Position numbers and translations under genes: made by a program. A DNA stretch of 64,000 nucleotides from NCBI GenBank assembly GCA_937966095.1, contig CALCKF010000102.1:1-64000 (forward strand). Direction: 5' to 3'. Of this stretch, positions 1 through 8,664 are shown piece by piece. The stretch is from an uncultured Eubacterium sp. GTDB taxonomy: Bacteria > Bacillota > Clostridia > Peptostreptococcales > Anaerovoracaceae. Under the pieces are notes generated by a model. It ran no database searches and had not been told where the DNA came from. It saw nothing but the letters and a program-made list of their open reading frames with translations. Within the stretch, counting starts at the first letter, position 1. Every line of letters begins with the position of its first letter.

Positions 1-26
1 GGTGAAAATCCCGTGGGATTTTCACC
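1..26 (-). terminator. Candidate terminator hairpin of ychF
   Basis: Bases 1-12 and 15-26 are perfect reverse complements (GGTGAAAATCCC and its partner) around a 2-base loop. The hairpin lies 23 bases beyond the ychF stop on the minus strand. The U-tract would fall left of the window edge and cannot be seen, so this is a probable intrinsic terminator only. Confidence 0.55.
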
Positions 27-48
27 GGCCTTTTATCATCAAAATATT

Positions 49-1140
49 TTATACATTGAACAGGAAATGCATAACGTCACCGTCACGTACCACATAATCC
101 TTGCCTTCAGACCTTATAAGACCTTTTTCTTTGGCTGTTGCAAGATTGCCGCCGCATTCTATCAGTTTGTCATATGCGATGGTTTCTGCACGGATAAAAC
201 CCTTTTCAAAATCAGTATGGATTTTGCCGGCGGCTGCCGGAGCTTTGGTGCCTCGTTTTATTGTCCATGCTCTTACTTCCGGTTCACCAGCCGTGAGGAA
301 AGATATCAGATCAAGAAGCCTGTAGGAGGCTTTTACAAGCTTATCAAGGCCCGATTCGGCTATGCCCATTTCTTCCAGGAACATCGCTTTTTCATCATCC
401 TCCAGCTCTGCCATTTCAGATTCGATCTTAGCACATACGACTATCACGTCAGAACCTTCGGAAGCAGCGAAATCACGAACCTGTTTTATATACTCATTAT
501 CTTCGGATGCGGCATCATCTTCTGAAACGTTAGCTGCATATATGACAGGCTTATATGATAGGAGGTCGAGACTTTTGACGAATGCTGCCTCATCATCATC
601 AAGATCCATTGATCTTGCGGATTTGCCCTCCCCGAGGAAATCAGATATACGATTAAGCAGATCAAGTTCCTTTTTCAGGCTTTTATCGCCTTTGAGATTC
701 TTTGCAGTCTTCTGTATCCTTCGTTCTATGACCTCCATATCTGAAAGGATAAGTTCAGTATTTATTGTCTCTATATCAGATACAGGATTGATTTTTCCGT
801 CAACGTGGACTACATTAGGGTCATCAAAACATCTCACTACGTGAACTATTGCAGCCACTTCGCGTATATGACCGAGAAATTTGTTGCCGAGCCCCTCCCC
901 TTTGGATGCGCCTTTTACGAGGCCCGCGATATCATAAAATTCTATGGTGGTGTATATGGTTTTCTTTGAATTATATATTTCGTGTAGGACTTTCAGCCTC
1001 TCATCAGGTACGGCAACCACTCCGACATTTGGTTCTATGGTGCAGAACGGATAGTTGGCAGCTTCTGCACCTGCCTTGGTTATAGCATTGAAAAGTGTGC
1101 TCTTTCCTACATTTGGAAGTCCGACGATACCCAATTTCAT
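49..1140 (-). CDS. ychF: Redox-regulated ATPase YchF (Obg family)
   Basis: The 363-residue protein has full family length. It is a cytosolic P-loop NTPase of the Obg family that binds ATP rather than GTP and associates with ribosomes. The N-terminus shows the P-loop GLPNVGKST (residues 7-15), and a G3-type motif, DIAGLVKGASKGEG, lies near residue 70. The C-terminus ends in the TGS domain with the typical MHFLFNV tail. The start is supported by an AAAGGAG site on the minus strand about 12 bases upstream. It is the last gene of a minus-strand run and ends in a perfect hairpin at the window edge. Confidence 0.95.
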   Translation of the reverse strand: MKLGIVGLPNVGKSTLFNAITKAGAEAANYPFCTIEPNVGVVAVPDERLKVLHEIYNSKKTIYTTIEFYDIAGLVKGASKGEGLGNKFLGHIREVAAIVHVVRCFDDPNVVHVDGKINPVSDIETINTELILSDMEVIERRIQKTAKNLKGDKSLKKELDLLNRISDFLGEGKSARSMDLDDDEAAFVKSLDLLSYKPVIYAANVSEDDAASEDNEYIKQVRDFAASEGSDVIVVCAKIESEMAELEDDEKAMFLEEMGIAESGLDKLVKASYRLLDLISFLTAGEPEVRAWTIKRGTKAPAAAGKIHTDFEKGFIRAETIAYDKLIECGGNLATAKEKGLIRSEGKDYVVRDGDVMHFLFNV

Positions 1141-1242
1141 TTATGTTCACATCTCCTTTGTTTTCGTTGTATACAGATCGTAAAGAGTATAGCATAAAGG
1201 TCATGCTTTTTCAAATTGATATCAGCTGTGAAATCACAATGG

Positions 1243-1980
1243 TCATAAAATCTCTTCCATGCCGTCGAATGCACATATGTATTCTTCCGGTAAATTTTCC
1301 GTATTTGCCAGCATTTCAGGACCCATATGGGTAAGTATGATCTTATCTGCATCTATGGAATCTCGGTTTTTGTGTATGGTTTCAAAGTTAAGATGGTATT
1401 TTATATTTTTTGTATAAAAATATGCCTCGGAAATAAGATAGTCGGATTTTCTGGAAATAACAGGAATATTGTCATTCCACTGGGTGTCACCGGTATAAGA
1501 AAGGACCTTACCGCCGGAAGATATCCTGAAGCCCAGAGAAGGATCACCGCTGGGATGTATCATCTCTGCGGTTTCCAGAGAGAAGCCGTTCCAGATTAAA
1601 GGTTTTCCCGAGAATTCCTCTATATGAATGTGAAATTTCTGTTTTGTTTCTGACGATTTGGGAAACATCAGCTCCATCGCGGCGACAAGTCTTTTTTTAA
1701 ATCCAGAAGGGCCTGCAAGCAGTAGAGGCCCCTGTCTTTTGCTGTGCAGCTGGGCATCGAGGATGAAGAAAGGAATACCGCAGAAATGGTCACCATGGAG
1801 ATGGCTTATAAAGATAGCTTCTACGGAATTAGGATCGATATCGAATTTGTAAGCTGAGTTCAGAAATGTGGCGCCGCAGTCGAGCAGAATATTGTGACCG
1901 TTGCTTTCCACCAATATGGCGGACTGGAGCCGGCCGCCATGTGCAAATGAGTCACCTGTTCCGAGAAATTTTATTTTCAT
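1243..1980 (-). CDS. RNase Z-like metallo-beta-lactamase fold hydrolase
   Basis: The 245-residue protein belongs to the metallo-beta-lactamase superfamily. The metal-binding motif HLHGDH is at residues 60-65, SYTGDTQW further on supplies another metal ligand, and LTHMGPEM follows near the C-terminus. The opening MKIKFLGTGDSFAHGG is typical of RNase Z-like phosphodiesterases. It is shorter than true RNase Z (about 300 residues), and the exosite arm of tRNase Z is not obvious. A tRNA 3'-processing role is therefore possible but not shown. A strong GGAGG site lies just upstream of the ATG. Confidence 0.8.
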   Translation of the reverse strand: MKIKFLGTGDSFAHGGRLQSAILVESNGHNILLDCGATFLNSAYKFDIDPNSVEAIFISHLHGDHFCGIPFFILDAQLHSKRQGPLLLAGPSGFKKRLVAAMELMFPKSSETKQKFHIHIEEFSGKPLIWNGFSLETAEMIHPSGDPSLGFRISSGGKVLSYTGDTQWNDNIPVISRKSDYLISEAYFYTKNIKYHLNFETIHKNRDSIDADKIILTHMGPEMLANTENLPEEYICAFDGMEEIL

Positions 1981-2018
1981 GGGTACCTCCTTTTTTAAAA
2001 GAAATCAAAATTTATTTT

Positions 2019-2789
2019 TTATGATCTGTTGGGTTTATCGTTCTCCTTCTGCTTATTGTTTTTTTTATACAGCAGGATATATAGTATGATACTTATTATG
2101 ATAACTGTGATACTGAGCACCTGGGCCTGCTTAAAAGGTCCTATCATAAGGCTGTCGGTCCTGAGAGCTTCGACTAAAAATCTCTCTGCTGAATATAATA
2201 TGCAGTAGACCAGGAAGGTCTGTCCCTCAAATCTGCGCCTGTTGTCGACATAAAGCAGCAGGAAAAAAAGAATGAAACACCAGATTGATTCATATAAAAA
2301 CGTCGGATGAACAGACTGGCCATTGACTGTTATTGCCCATGGCAGATCTGTAGGACCTCCGTGGGCCTCAGAGTTAAAATAATTTCCCCATCTCCCTATG
2401 GACTGAGCTATTGCAATGGAAGGAGCGGCAAGATCCATAAGGTTTAGTGGCCGTATTTTCCATATCAGACACAATACAGCCGCTGTCGCTATACCGAGGA
2501 TAAGTCCTCCATGTATCGCAAGTCCCCCGGCTCTGGTATTAAGTATTTTAATGAGATCGCCTTCATATATAGACCAGTTGAATATGACATAGTAAAGTCT
2601 TGCTCCGATTATTGCCATAGGTATGCATATTATGACAAAATTAAGTATCCTGTCAGAAGACAGCCCGTGTTTTTGTGAGCGTCTGCAGCATATGACAGTG
2701 CCTGTAATTATACCTGACGTTATCATGATCGCGTACCACATGATATCTATATTGAAAATCGTAAAAGCTATAGGATCCGGTGTCGGCAT
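2019..2789 (-). CDS. lgt: Prolipoprotein diacylglyceryl transferase
   Basis: The 256-residue polytopic membrane protein moves a diacylglyceryl group from phosphatidylglycerol to the lipobox cysteine of prolipoproteins. It has about seven hydrophobic segments, and the family signature is present as GRWGNYFNSEAHGG near residue 130. The N-terminus (PIAFTIFNIDIMWYAIMI) fits Lgt. The start is supported by an AAAGGAGG site. The window encodes at least two lipoproteins that would be its substrates: the next gene at 2902-3390 and the M28 peptidase at 30158. The C-terminus ends in a lysine- and asparagine-rich tail. Confidence 0.95.
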   Translation of the reverse strand: MPTPDPIAFTIFNIDIMWYAIMITSGIITGTVICCRRSQKHGLSSDRILNFVIICIPMAIIGARLYYVIFNWSIYEGDLIKILNTRAGGLAIHGGLILGIATAAVLCLIWKIRPLNLMDLAAPSIAIAQSIGRWGNYFNSEAHGGPTDLPWAITVNGQSVHPTFLYESIWCFILFFLLLYVDNRRRFEGQTFLVYCILYSAERFLVEALRTDSLMIGPFKQAQVLSITVIIISIILYILLYKKNNKQKENDKPNRS

Positions 2790-2837
2790 TGAAATCCTCC
2801 TTTGAATATCGCATTTGTCTGACGGGCTAATTATACT

Positions 2838-2869
2838 AAAAAAGATGAGGACTTCGCCACATCTTTTTT
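2838..2869 (-). terminator. Intrinsic terminator between the lipoprotein gene and lgt
   Basis: AAAAAAGATG-A-GG and CC-A-CATCTTTTTT form a hairpin around an ACTTCG loop. On the minus strand it follows the 2902-3390 gene by about 30 bases and ends in a U-rich arm. The symmetrical A and T tracts could let it work in both directions. Confidence 0.7.
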
Positions 2870-2901
2870 ATATGATGAATATATTATTTTTATTTTAATG
2901 T

Positions 2902-3390
2902 TTATTCTGCAACAACAGATTTGGGATCTACAGAAAGGATAAGCTCTGCCGAATCCCCCATCAGATATACAGTATAAAGCTGCTGAGGATCTTCCTGGCT
3001 GATTTTCATAAACTCATCGGCAGTAACCACTGAAAGCTCACCGTCAACTGCACATGTCATTCTTGCGTCATCGCCCAGAGTTGCTTCGGTAGCCATATTC
3101 GTATCGGCTATATAATAGCCTTCTTCATAATCAGAATTGGGTACGACTTCCTGTTCTTCAATATGCGCTATATATGAATCATCGTTTTTTTCAAGAGTGA
3201 CGAAACCTGTGACCGTTTCTGCTCCGTCATTATTAAGCTGAGCGGCATATTCATCTGTAAGATAGTCAACGGTTATTTCAGGCTCGTTTATGGTATTGCC
3301 TGACTTATCCTCACCGCATCCGGATAAAGCGATCATAGACAATATGCATACTATAAGTACAGCCAAATTATATCCTTTTATTTTTTTCAT
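2902..3390 (-). CDS. Small secreted lipoprotein, function unknown
   Basis: The 162-residue protein has a lipoprotein signal peptide: MKKIKGYN, a hydrophobic stretch (LAVLIVCILSMIA), then the lipobox LSGC with the acylated Cys near residue 25. The mature part is acidic and shows no motif I recognise. Residues about 75-110 look like a repeated beta-rich segment. A CAGGAG site precedes the ATG. It stands alone, with a terminator behind it and the divergent sfsA in front, so gene context gives no function. It is a natural substrate of the neighbouring Lgt. Confidence 0.75.
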   Translation of the reverse strand: MKKIKGYNLAVLIVCILSMIALSGCGEDKSGNTINEPEITVDYLTDEYAAQLNNDGAETVTGFVTLEKNDDSYIAHIEEQEVVPNSDYEEGYYIADTNMATEATLGDDARMTCAVDGELSVVTADEFMKISQEDPQQLYTVYLMGDSAELILSVDPKSVVAE

Positions 3391-3553
3391 TTTTTTCTCC
3401 TGTCAAAGCTTTTCACTTTATTCTTCATATTTAATATACTTTACCAGTATTTTACACTTAAAAAATAATGCTTTCAAGAGCAATCGGCAAAATATAAGAA
3501 AAATATAAGAAAATTATATATATTTATACAAATGATATGGTAATATCAATATT

Positions 3554-4267
3554 ATGAAGTATGAAAACATATGCAAAGGAAAATTTAAAGAGAGATTAAA
3601 CAGATTTGTTGCCGAAGTGGAAATAGGAAAAAGAAAATGTCGTGCTCACGTGAAAAATACCGGGAGATGCAGAGAACTTCTGATACCGGGGGCGGATGTA
3701 TTCCTGGAAGATTTTACTTCGGATATGGGCAGCAGAAAGCTGGAATATTCTCTTATAGGAGTAGAGAAGAAAACGGATTCCGGAAGCTTTATCGTTAATA
3801 TCGATTCACAGGCGCCGAACAAAGTGGTGCGGGAGAGTTTTGAATCAGGCAAAATAATACCCTGTGGATTGAAAGACATATCCTTTATAAGGAGCGAGTA
3901 CAGATACGGTGCATCACGTATTGATTTTCTGGTTGAAGACAGCCTGGGAGCAAAAGCCCTTGTTGAAGTAAAAGGAGTGACTCTTGAAAAGGACGGGTTT
4001 GCAAGATTCCCCGATGCGCCTACGCATAGAGGTATAAGGCATATCAGGGAACTGATGAAGGCAAAAGAGGAAGGTTATTTTGCAAGCATTATATTTGTAA
4101 TACAGATGAGTGGCATAAAACTCTTCGGACCTAATATGGTTACTCATCCGGAATTCGGAAAAACTTTAAAGGAGGCTGATGAAAAAGGCGTAGAGATTCT
4201 GGCGTATGACTGTTTTACGGCAGCGGATTCACTGGAGATATCCGGTTCTGTAAAAGTGATGTTGTAA
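3554..4267 (+). CDS. sfsA: Sugar fermentation stimulation protein SfsA (nuclease-like)
   Basis: The 237-residue protein has the length and order of SfsA. It opens with an N-terminal OB-like domain that includes CRAHVKNTGRCRELL. The C-terminal half has a PD-(D/E)XK-like core, with SRIDFLVED and then ALVEVKGVTL near residues 120-140. The aspartate and the E-x-K triad are visible. The family is associated with nucleic acid binding and cleavage; its cellular role is unsettled. There is no clear Shine-Dalgarno site before the ATG (an A+T-rich 'tatcaatatt' precedes it), so a leaderless or weakly translated message is possible. Confidence 0.9.
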   Translation: MKYENICKGKFKERLNRFVAEVEIGKRKCRAHVKNTGRCRELLIPGADVFLEDFTSDMGSRKLEYSLIGVEKKTDSGSFIVNIDSQAPNKVVRESFESGKIIPCGLKDISFIRSEYRYGASRIDFLVEDSLGAKALVEVKGVTLEKDGFARFPDAPTHRGIRHIRELMKAKEEGYFASIIFVIQMSGIKLFGPNMVTHPEFGKTLKEADEKGVEILAYDCFTAADSLEISGSVKVML

Positions 4268-4332
4268 TGGATCACAGCTTTGATACAAAATATTGTAAAA
4301 AACGACAGATGATCAACTATATATAGTGATTA

Positions 4333-4370
4333 AGGCAGGTGAAAAGCAGATATTTTCCTGTCTTTTTTTT
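4333..4370 (+). terminator. Intrinsic terminator of sfsA
   Basis: CAGG-TG-AAAA pairs with TTTTCCTG around a 7-base loop and is followed by TC and eight T residues. It separates sfsA from the dcw cluster. Confidence 0.75.
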
Positions 4371-4393
4371 ATTTTTGCAGTAAAAAAATCTTA

Positions 4394-4440
4394 TGGTGGA
4401 GTGAATTTGTTGCGAAATGGTTTGAAGTGGTTTAAAATGG
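4394..4440 (+). promoter_or_regulatory. MraZ operator: 10-bp-phased TGG boxes before mraZ
   Basis: TGG triplets occur at 4418, 4428 and 4438 in the contexts GAAATGG, GAAGTGG and AAAATGG, exactly 10 bases apart. A degenerate TGT sits at 4408 in the same register, and a doubled TGGTGG is at 4394-4399. MraZ is known to repress its own operon by binding TGG-type boxes phased by one helical turn just upstream of mraZ. The match in sequence, phase and position makes this a confident autoregulatory site. Confidence 0.75.
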
Positions 4441-4467
4441 AGTAAAACAAAAATGGGAGAAAACTGT

Positions 4468-4911
4468 ATGTTTGTGGGCAAATATTACAACTCAATAGAC
4501 AGTAAGTCCAGGGTAATAGTGCCTGCAAAATTTAGAGATGAATTGGCTGGCCGATGTATAATTGCAAAATCGCTGGACAAGTGTCTCACGATTTATCCTA
4601 TAGAGCAATGGAAGAAATTTGTTGAAGAAAAGCTGGATATACTGCCTACGGGAAATCCTCAAGCCAGAAGACTGAAGCGACATTTTTATTCATCTGCTGC
4701 AGAATGTGATGTGGACAAGCAGGGAAGGCTGACCATTCCTCAGGATCTTAAGGAGTATGCTCAGATGGAAAAGGATCTGATCACGGTAGGAAGTGACAAG
4801 ACAATAGAGATATGGAGCAGAGAGTGCTGGAACAATGAACTGGATCCTGATTCCGGGGAAGTCATGAGTGCCAGTGAGATAGCGGAGAGCATGGAGCAGT
4901 ATGGATTTTAA
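4468..4911 (+). CDS. mraZ: Transcriptional regulator MraZ
   Basis: The 147-residue protein has two AbrB-like (SpoVT-AbrB) halves. Each carries the family signature: IDSKSRVIVPAKFRDEL in the first and DKQGRLTIPQDLKEYA in the second. It is a DNA-binding repressor of the dcw operon. An ATG at 4453 is in frame, but GGAGA at 4456-4460 sits at the right distance from the second ATG at 4468, and the family normally begins with MF-GxYxxxID. I therefore choose 4468. The last bases overlap rsmH, which suggests coupled translation. The phased TGG operator lies directly upstream. Confidence 0.93.
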   Translation: MFVGKYYNSIDSKSRVIVPAKFRDELAGRCIIAKSLDKCLTIYPIEQWKKFVEEKLDILPTGNPQARRLKRHFYSSAAECDVDKQGRLTIPQDLKEYAQMEKDLITVGSDKTIEIWSRECWNNELDPDSGEVMSASEIAESMEQYGF

Positions 4912-5839
4912 ACATGTGCCTGTCCTGTACAGCGAGTGCCTTTCAAAACTGAATATAAAAGAAAACGGAGTTTATGTTGACGGTACTCTTGGCGGAGGAG
5001 GACATGCCTCTGGTATAGCCGCCAGACTGGGCGAAGACGGTATGCTTATAGGCATCGACCGGGACAAGGATGCGATCGATGCTGCAGAAAAGCGGCTTGC
5101 CGGGGTCAGGTGCCGGCTCAGGCTGATACAGGATAATTATTCAAATATAAAAGAAATACTTAAGGGACTTGAAATAACCGGGATCAACGGGGCTCTGCTG
5201 GACATAGGCGTATCGTCTTTCCAGCTGGACAATGCCGAGCGCGGGTTTTCGTACATGCATGACGCGCCTCTTGATATGAGAATGGACAGAGATGAAAGTT
5301 TTTCGGCTTATGATGTGGTAAATGGGTATGACAGGAATCATCTTACCGAAATTATAAAGAAATACGGTGAAGAAAAATGGGCGTCACGAATAAGTGATTT
5401 CATAGTCAGAAACAGGCGTGACCATGTTATTGAGACAACCGGACAGCTTGTGGATATAATAAAAGCCGCTATACCGGCATCGGCAAGAAGAGATGGTCCC
5501 CACCCGGCCAAAAGAACTTTCCAGGCTATAAGGATAGAGGTGAATGGTGAGCTGGAACAGCTGAAAAAGGCAGTGGATGAATTTTGCGATGTGCTGCTGC
5601 CAGGAGGAAGATTATGTATAATAACCTTTCACTCTCTTGAGGACAGGATAGTAAAAGAGGCATTCAGCCGCAGGCTTGACCCCTGTATATGTCCTAAAGA
5701 ATTCCCGGTGTGTGTATGCGGGAGGACATCCGATGTGACAAAAGTCACGGGAAAGCCTATAGTGGCCGGAGAAGACGAACTTAAGAAAAATGCAAGAGCC
5801 AGGAGCGCAAAGCTCAGAGTAATAGAAAAGAAGAGGTAG
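4901..5839 (+). CDS. rsmH: 16S rRNA (cytosine1402-N4)-methyltransferase RsmH
   Basis: The 312-residue protein is full length for RsmH (MraW), the SAM-dependent enzyme that methylates N4 of C1402 in the ribosomal P site. The start HVPVLYSECL, the SAM-binding loop DGTLGGGGHASG (about residue 28) and the C-terminal block LCIITFHSLEDRIVK are diagnostic. It overlaps the end of mraZ by 11 bases, so translation is probably coupled. The order mraZ-rsmH-ftsL is standard for the dcw cluster. Confidence 0.97.
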   Translation: MDFKHVPVLYSECLSKLNIKENGVYVDGTLGGGGHASGIAARLGEDGMLIGIDRDKDAIDAAEKRLAGVRCRLRLIQDNYSNIKEILKGLEITGINGALLDIGVSSFQLDNAERGFSYMHDAPLDMRMDRDESFSAYDVVNGYDRNHLTEIIKKYGEEKWASRISDFIVRNRRDHVIETTGQLVDIIKAAIPASARRDGPHPAKRTFQAIRIEVNGELEQLKKAVDEFCDVLLPGGRLCIITFHSLEDRIVKEAFSRRLDPCICPKEFPVCVCGRTSDVTKVTGKPIVAGEDELKKNARARSAKLRVIEKKR

Positions 5840-5843
5840 TAAA

Positions 5844-6296
5844 ATGATCGCACCTGAAAGATGGTATGAATATCAGAAAAGTTATCAGCGCTACGGGATA
5901 GATATGAAGCCGCAGCCGGAGCGCAGGACACATTCTCAGAGAAGAAAAAAAAGCAGGAGAGTCCTGCTTCCTGTCGGAGCGGGGAGAAAGGCGGCATTCT
6001 CAATGGTGATGGTAATGGGTATAGCTATGATAATGCTTATAATAATCACTGCGTATTCTGCAAACATAAGATATGATATAAATTCCATGATAAAGGAAAA
6101 CAGCTCTCTTATGGGAGAAATAGAAAATCTCCAGGTAAAAGTTTATACGGCTAACAATGTCGATTACATAGAGAGCAAGGCAACCAGTGAGCTTGGCATG
6201 ATATATCCCGGAAATGATGATAAGGTATATATATCCAGCGATGATATTCCTGAAGACGGGTTTGCCGATATGATAAAGGAAAAGGCATATAATTGA
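5844..6296 (+). CDS. ftsL: FtsL-like cell division protein
   Basis: The 150-residue bitopic protein has a basic cytoplasmic N-terminus (about 50 residues, many R and K) and one membrane segment, MVMVMGIAMIMLIIITAYSA (about 54-73). A short extracytoplasmic coiled coil follows (residues about 80-110: IKENSSLMGEIENLQVKV), and then a conserved-looking IESKATSELGMIYP. This layout, and the position between rsmH and a division penicillin-binding protein, fit FtsL of the FtsQLB complex. Sequence conservation in this family is low, so the symbol rests mainly on topology and synteny. Confidence 0.75.
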   Translation: MIAPERWYEYQKSYQRYGIDMKPQPERRTHSQRRKKSRRVLLPVGAGRKAAFSMVMVMGIAMIMLIIITAYSANIRYDINSMIKENSSLMGEIENLQVKVYTANNVDYIESKATSELGMIYPGNDDKVYISSDDIPEDGFADMIKEKAYN

Positions 6297-6346
6297 AGAC
6301 TGAAAAATATAATATGTCATAGTTGTTTATGATAAAACGTAACTAT

Positions 6347-6393
6347 AACACCCGGGCAGATGAATAGCGATATGATGTCCGGGGTTGCTTTTT
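6347..6393 (+). terminator. Terminator-like hairpin between ftsL and the penicillin-binding protein gene
   Basis: Bases 6347-6358 pair with 6376-6386 (11 pairs, one G-U, one bulged A; core CCCGG/CCGGG). GC and five T residues follow. It sits just before the ribosome binding site of the next gene, so it may be an attenuator inside the dcw cluster rather than a full stop. Confidence 0.45.
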
Positions 6394-6406
6394 AAAGGGG
6401 ATCAAA

Positions 6407-8655
6407 GTGACTACATTAAACAGAAGTAAAAAAAATCTCATAATAGTTTTCATTATCATTTTTGCATGTATGCTGGCTCTGTGTCTGAGATTGGGATGGA
6501 TACAGATCGTGAAAGGCAGCGAATATTCGGAAAAAGCGGTGGAACAGCAGACAAGAGACACTCCGATCGAAGCCGAAAGAGGAGTTATCTATGATACAAA
6601 CGGGAAGGAACTGGCTGTAAGCGTAACCTGTTACACGGTATGGGTAAGACCTACGGATGTCAGAGCAGGTGATAGTGAAAAGGAAATAAATGAGAACATA
6701 GAAAAAGTAGCGACGACTCTTTCAGAAAAACTAGGACTGGAATATGATGATGTCAAAAAAGAGATAACAAAGGCAGCGAATATTCGGAAAAAGCGGTGGA
6801 ACAGCAGACAAGAGACACTCCGATCGAAGCCGAAAGAGGAGTTATCTATGATACAAACGGGAAGGAACTGGCTGTAAGCGTAACCTGTTACACGGTATGG
6901 GTAAGACCTACGGATGTCAGAGCAGGTGATAGTGAAAAGGAAATAAATGAGAACATAGAAAAAGTAGCGACGACTCTTTCAGAAAAACTAGGACTGGAAT
7001 ATGATGATGTCAAAAAAGAGATAACAAAGGAGCAGAGTATAGTCAAGATAAAAAAGGGAATAGATAAAGATCTGGCGGATCAGATACGTGATGAGGAACT
7101 TCCTGGAGTTGAGATAGCAGAAGATACTAAACGCAGCTATCCGTTAGGGGCGTTTGCATCACATGTGATAGGAACCGTTACAGATGACAATACAGGTCTT
7201 TCCGGTCTCGAACTCCAGTACAACACGTATCTGAGCGGAGTTGCCGGAAGATGGATAAATTACACAGACACAAGCGGCAACAGGCTTTCATACGGCGAGG
7301 AAAAGTATTATCAGGCTGAGGACGGATACAGTATAGTGACTACTATAGATCAGGTGATACAGCATTATACTGAAAAAGCTATAGCGCAGGTGCAGGAAAA
7401 GACAAGTTCAGATCGCGTTATGGCTATAGTCATGAACCCGAAAAACGGAGAAGTCCTTGCGATGGCTCAGACTCCGGAGTTTGATCTTAACGATCCGAAG
7501 ACTCCTCTTGATAAGAGCGAGCAAGAAGCACTTGAAAAGATGACTGATGAAGAGAAAACCGAATATTGGAACAAAATGTGGAGAAACTCATTAATATCAG
7601 ACGTATATGAACCCGGCTCCACGTTCAAGCTGCTTACTACAGCTATAGCTCTTGAGGAAGGCGTTACAGACCTTGACTCGACATATACATGCACAGGATC
7701 TATAGTCGTTGCCGGACAGAGGATACATTGCTGGAGAAGTGAGAATCCTCACGGCACCCAGAGTCTGAAACAGGCCGTGGGGAATTCATGCAATCCTGTT
7801 TTTGTAGAGCTGGCGACAAAAATAGGAATAGAAAGATTCTACGATTATATGGGTACATTCGGGATAACCGGGACTACCGGCATAGATTTTCCGGGTGAAG
7901 GCAAGGCGATACTTCAGTCTGAGGATACTGCAGGACCTGTAGGGCTGGCCACAATAGGGTTCGGTCAGGGAGTCGCAGTCACCCCTATACAGCTTATAAC
8001 CGCAGTCAGCTCTCTGGGAAATGAAGGAAAGCTGATGAAGCCGAGACTTGTAAAGGAACTCAGAGATTCCGAAGGAAATACAGTGGAAACTTTTGATGCT
8101 GAGGTCGTACGACAGGTAGTGTCGGAGGAAACCGCAGCCGAACTGTGCGATATAATGCAGTATGTAGTTGACGAGGGTGGCGGAGGCACTGCCGGAGTAG
8201 AAGGTTACAGAGTGGGTGCCAAGACTGGTACTGCCAATAAGGTAAATAGTGAAGGCACAGGATATAGTGAAGACACATATTCGTCATGTATAGCGATGGC
8301 GCCTATGGATGACCCTCAGATAGCTGTTCTTGTCATAGCTGACAGCCCTAAAGGTGTCAGATACGGGAGTGTCACTGCAGCCCCCGGAGTGCAGCAGATA
8401 CTTTCAGATACCCTGCGGTATCTGAATATATCTCCTGATGAAGAAAGCCAGAAGGAGGCTGAAGAGAGCAAGGTAACAGTTCCTGACGTAGTAGGGGAGC
8501 AGATAAGCGAGGCAATAGGCATACTGGGCGGAGCTTCATTATCGTACGACACCGATAAAGATGCAGCTGCTGAAAGTAATTTCATAGTCACTAAGCAGTA
8601 TCCTGCAGCAGGAACCGAAGTAAAGAAAGGCAGTAAGATATATTTATATAAGTAA
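6407..8655 (+). pseudogene. Division/sporulation transpeptidase (FtsI/SpoVD type), frameshifted by internal duplication
   Basis: This is a class B penicillin-binding protein split into two frames. The first part starts at GTG 6407 (AAGGGG at 6395-6400) and encodes the membrane anchor (LIIVFIIIFACMLALCL) and the start of the pedestal domain. It runs out of frame at 6773 and stops at 6877. The second frame carries the rest: STFK (catalytic serine, about residue 320 of the restored protein), SCN, KTGTA, and one C-terminal PASTA domain (VTVPDVVGEQISEAIG). The break is a perfect 257-bp tandem duplication (6516-7029). Removing one copy restores a 663-residue protein. The PASTA domain favours a SpoVD-like enzyme or a PASTA-bearing FtsI. 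As written, the catalytic part has no membrane anchor. No other division transpeptidase is in the window. Confidence 0.85.
6516..7029 (+). repeat. Perfect 257-bp direct tandem duplication inside the penicillin-binding protein gene
   Basis: Bases 6516-6772 and 6773-7029 are identical by eye over the whole unit. The unit is bounded by the 5-base word AAAGG (6512-6516, 6769-6773 and 7026-7030). The single-copy ancestor would carry AAAGG at both edges, as expected for slipped-strand duplication at short homology. The length is not a multiple of three (257 = 3x85+2), so the duplication causes the frameshift. Confidence 0.97.
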
Positions 8656-8664
8656 GTGAGAAAT

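Noticed and set aside
13..525. Plus-strand open frame across ychF
   Set aside because: It lies antisense to the strongly conserved ychF gene and has no start signal; a shadow frame. The same applies to most antisense frames in the host genes.
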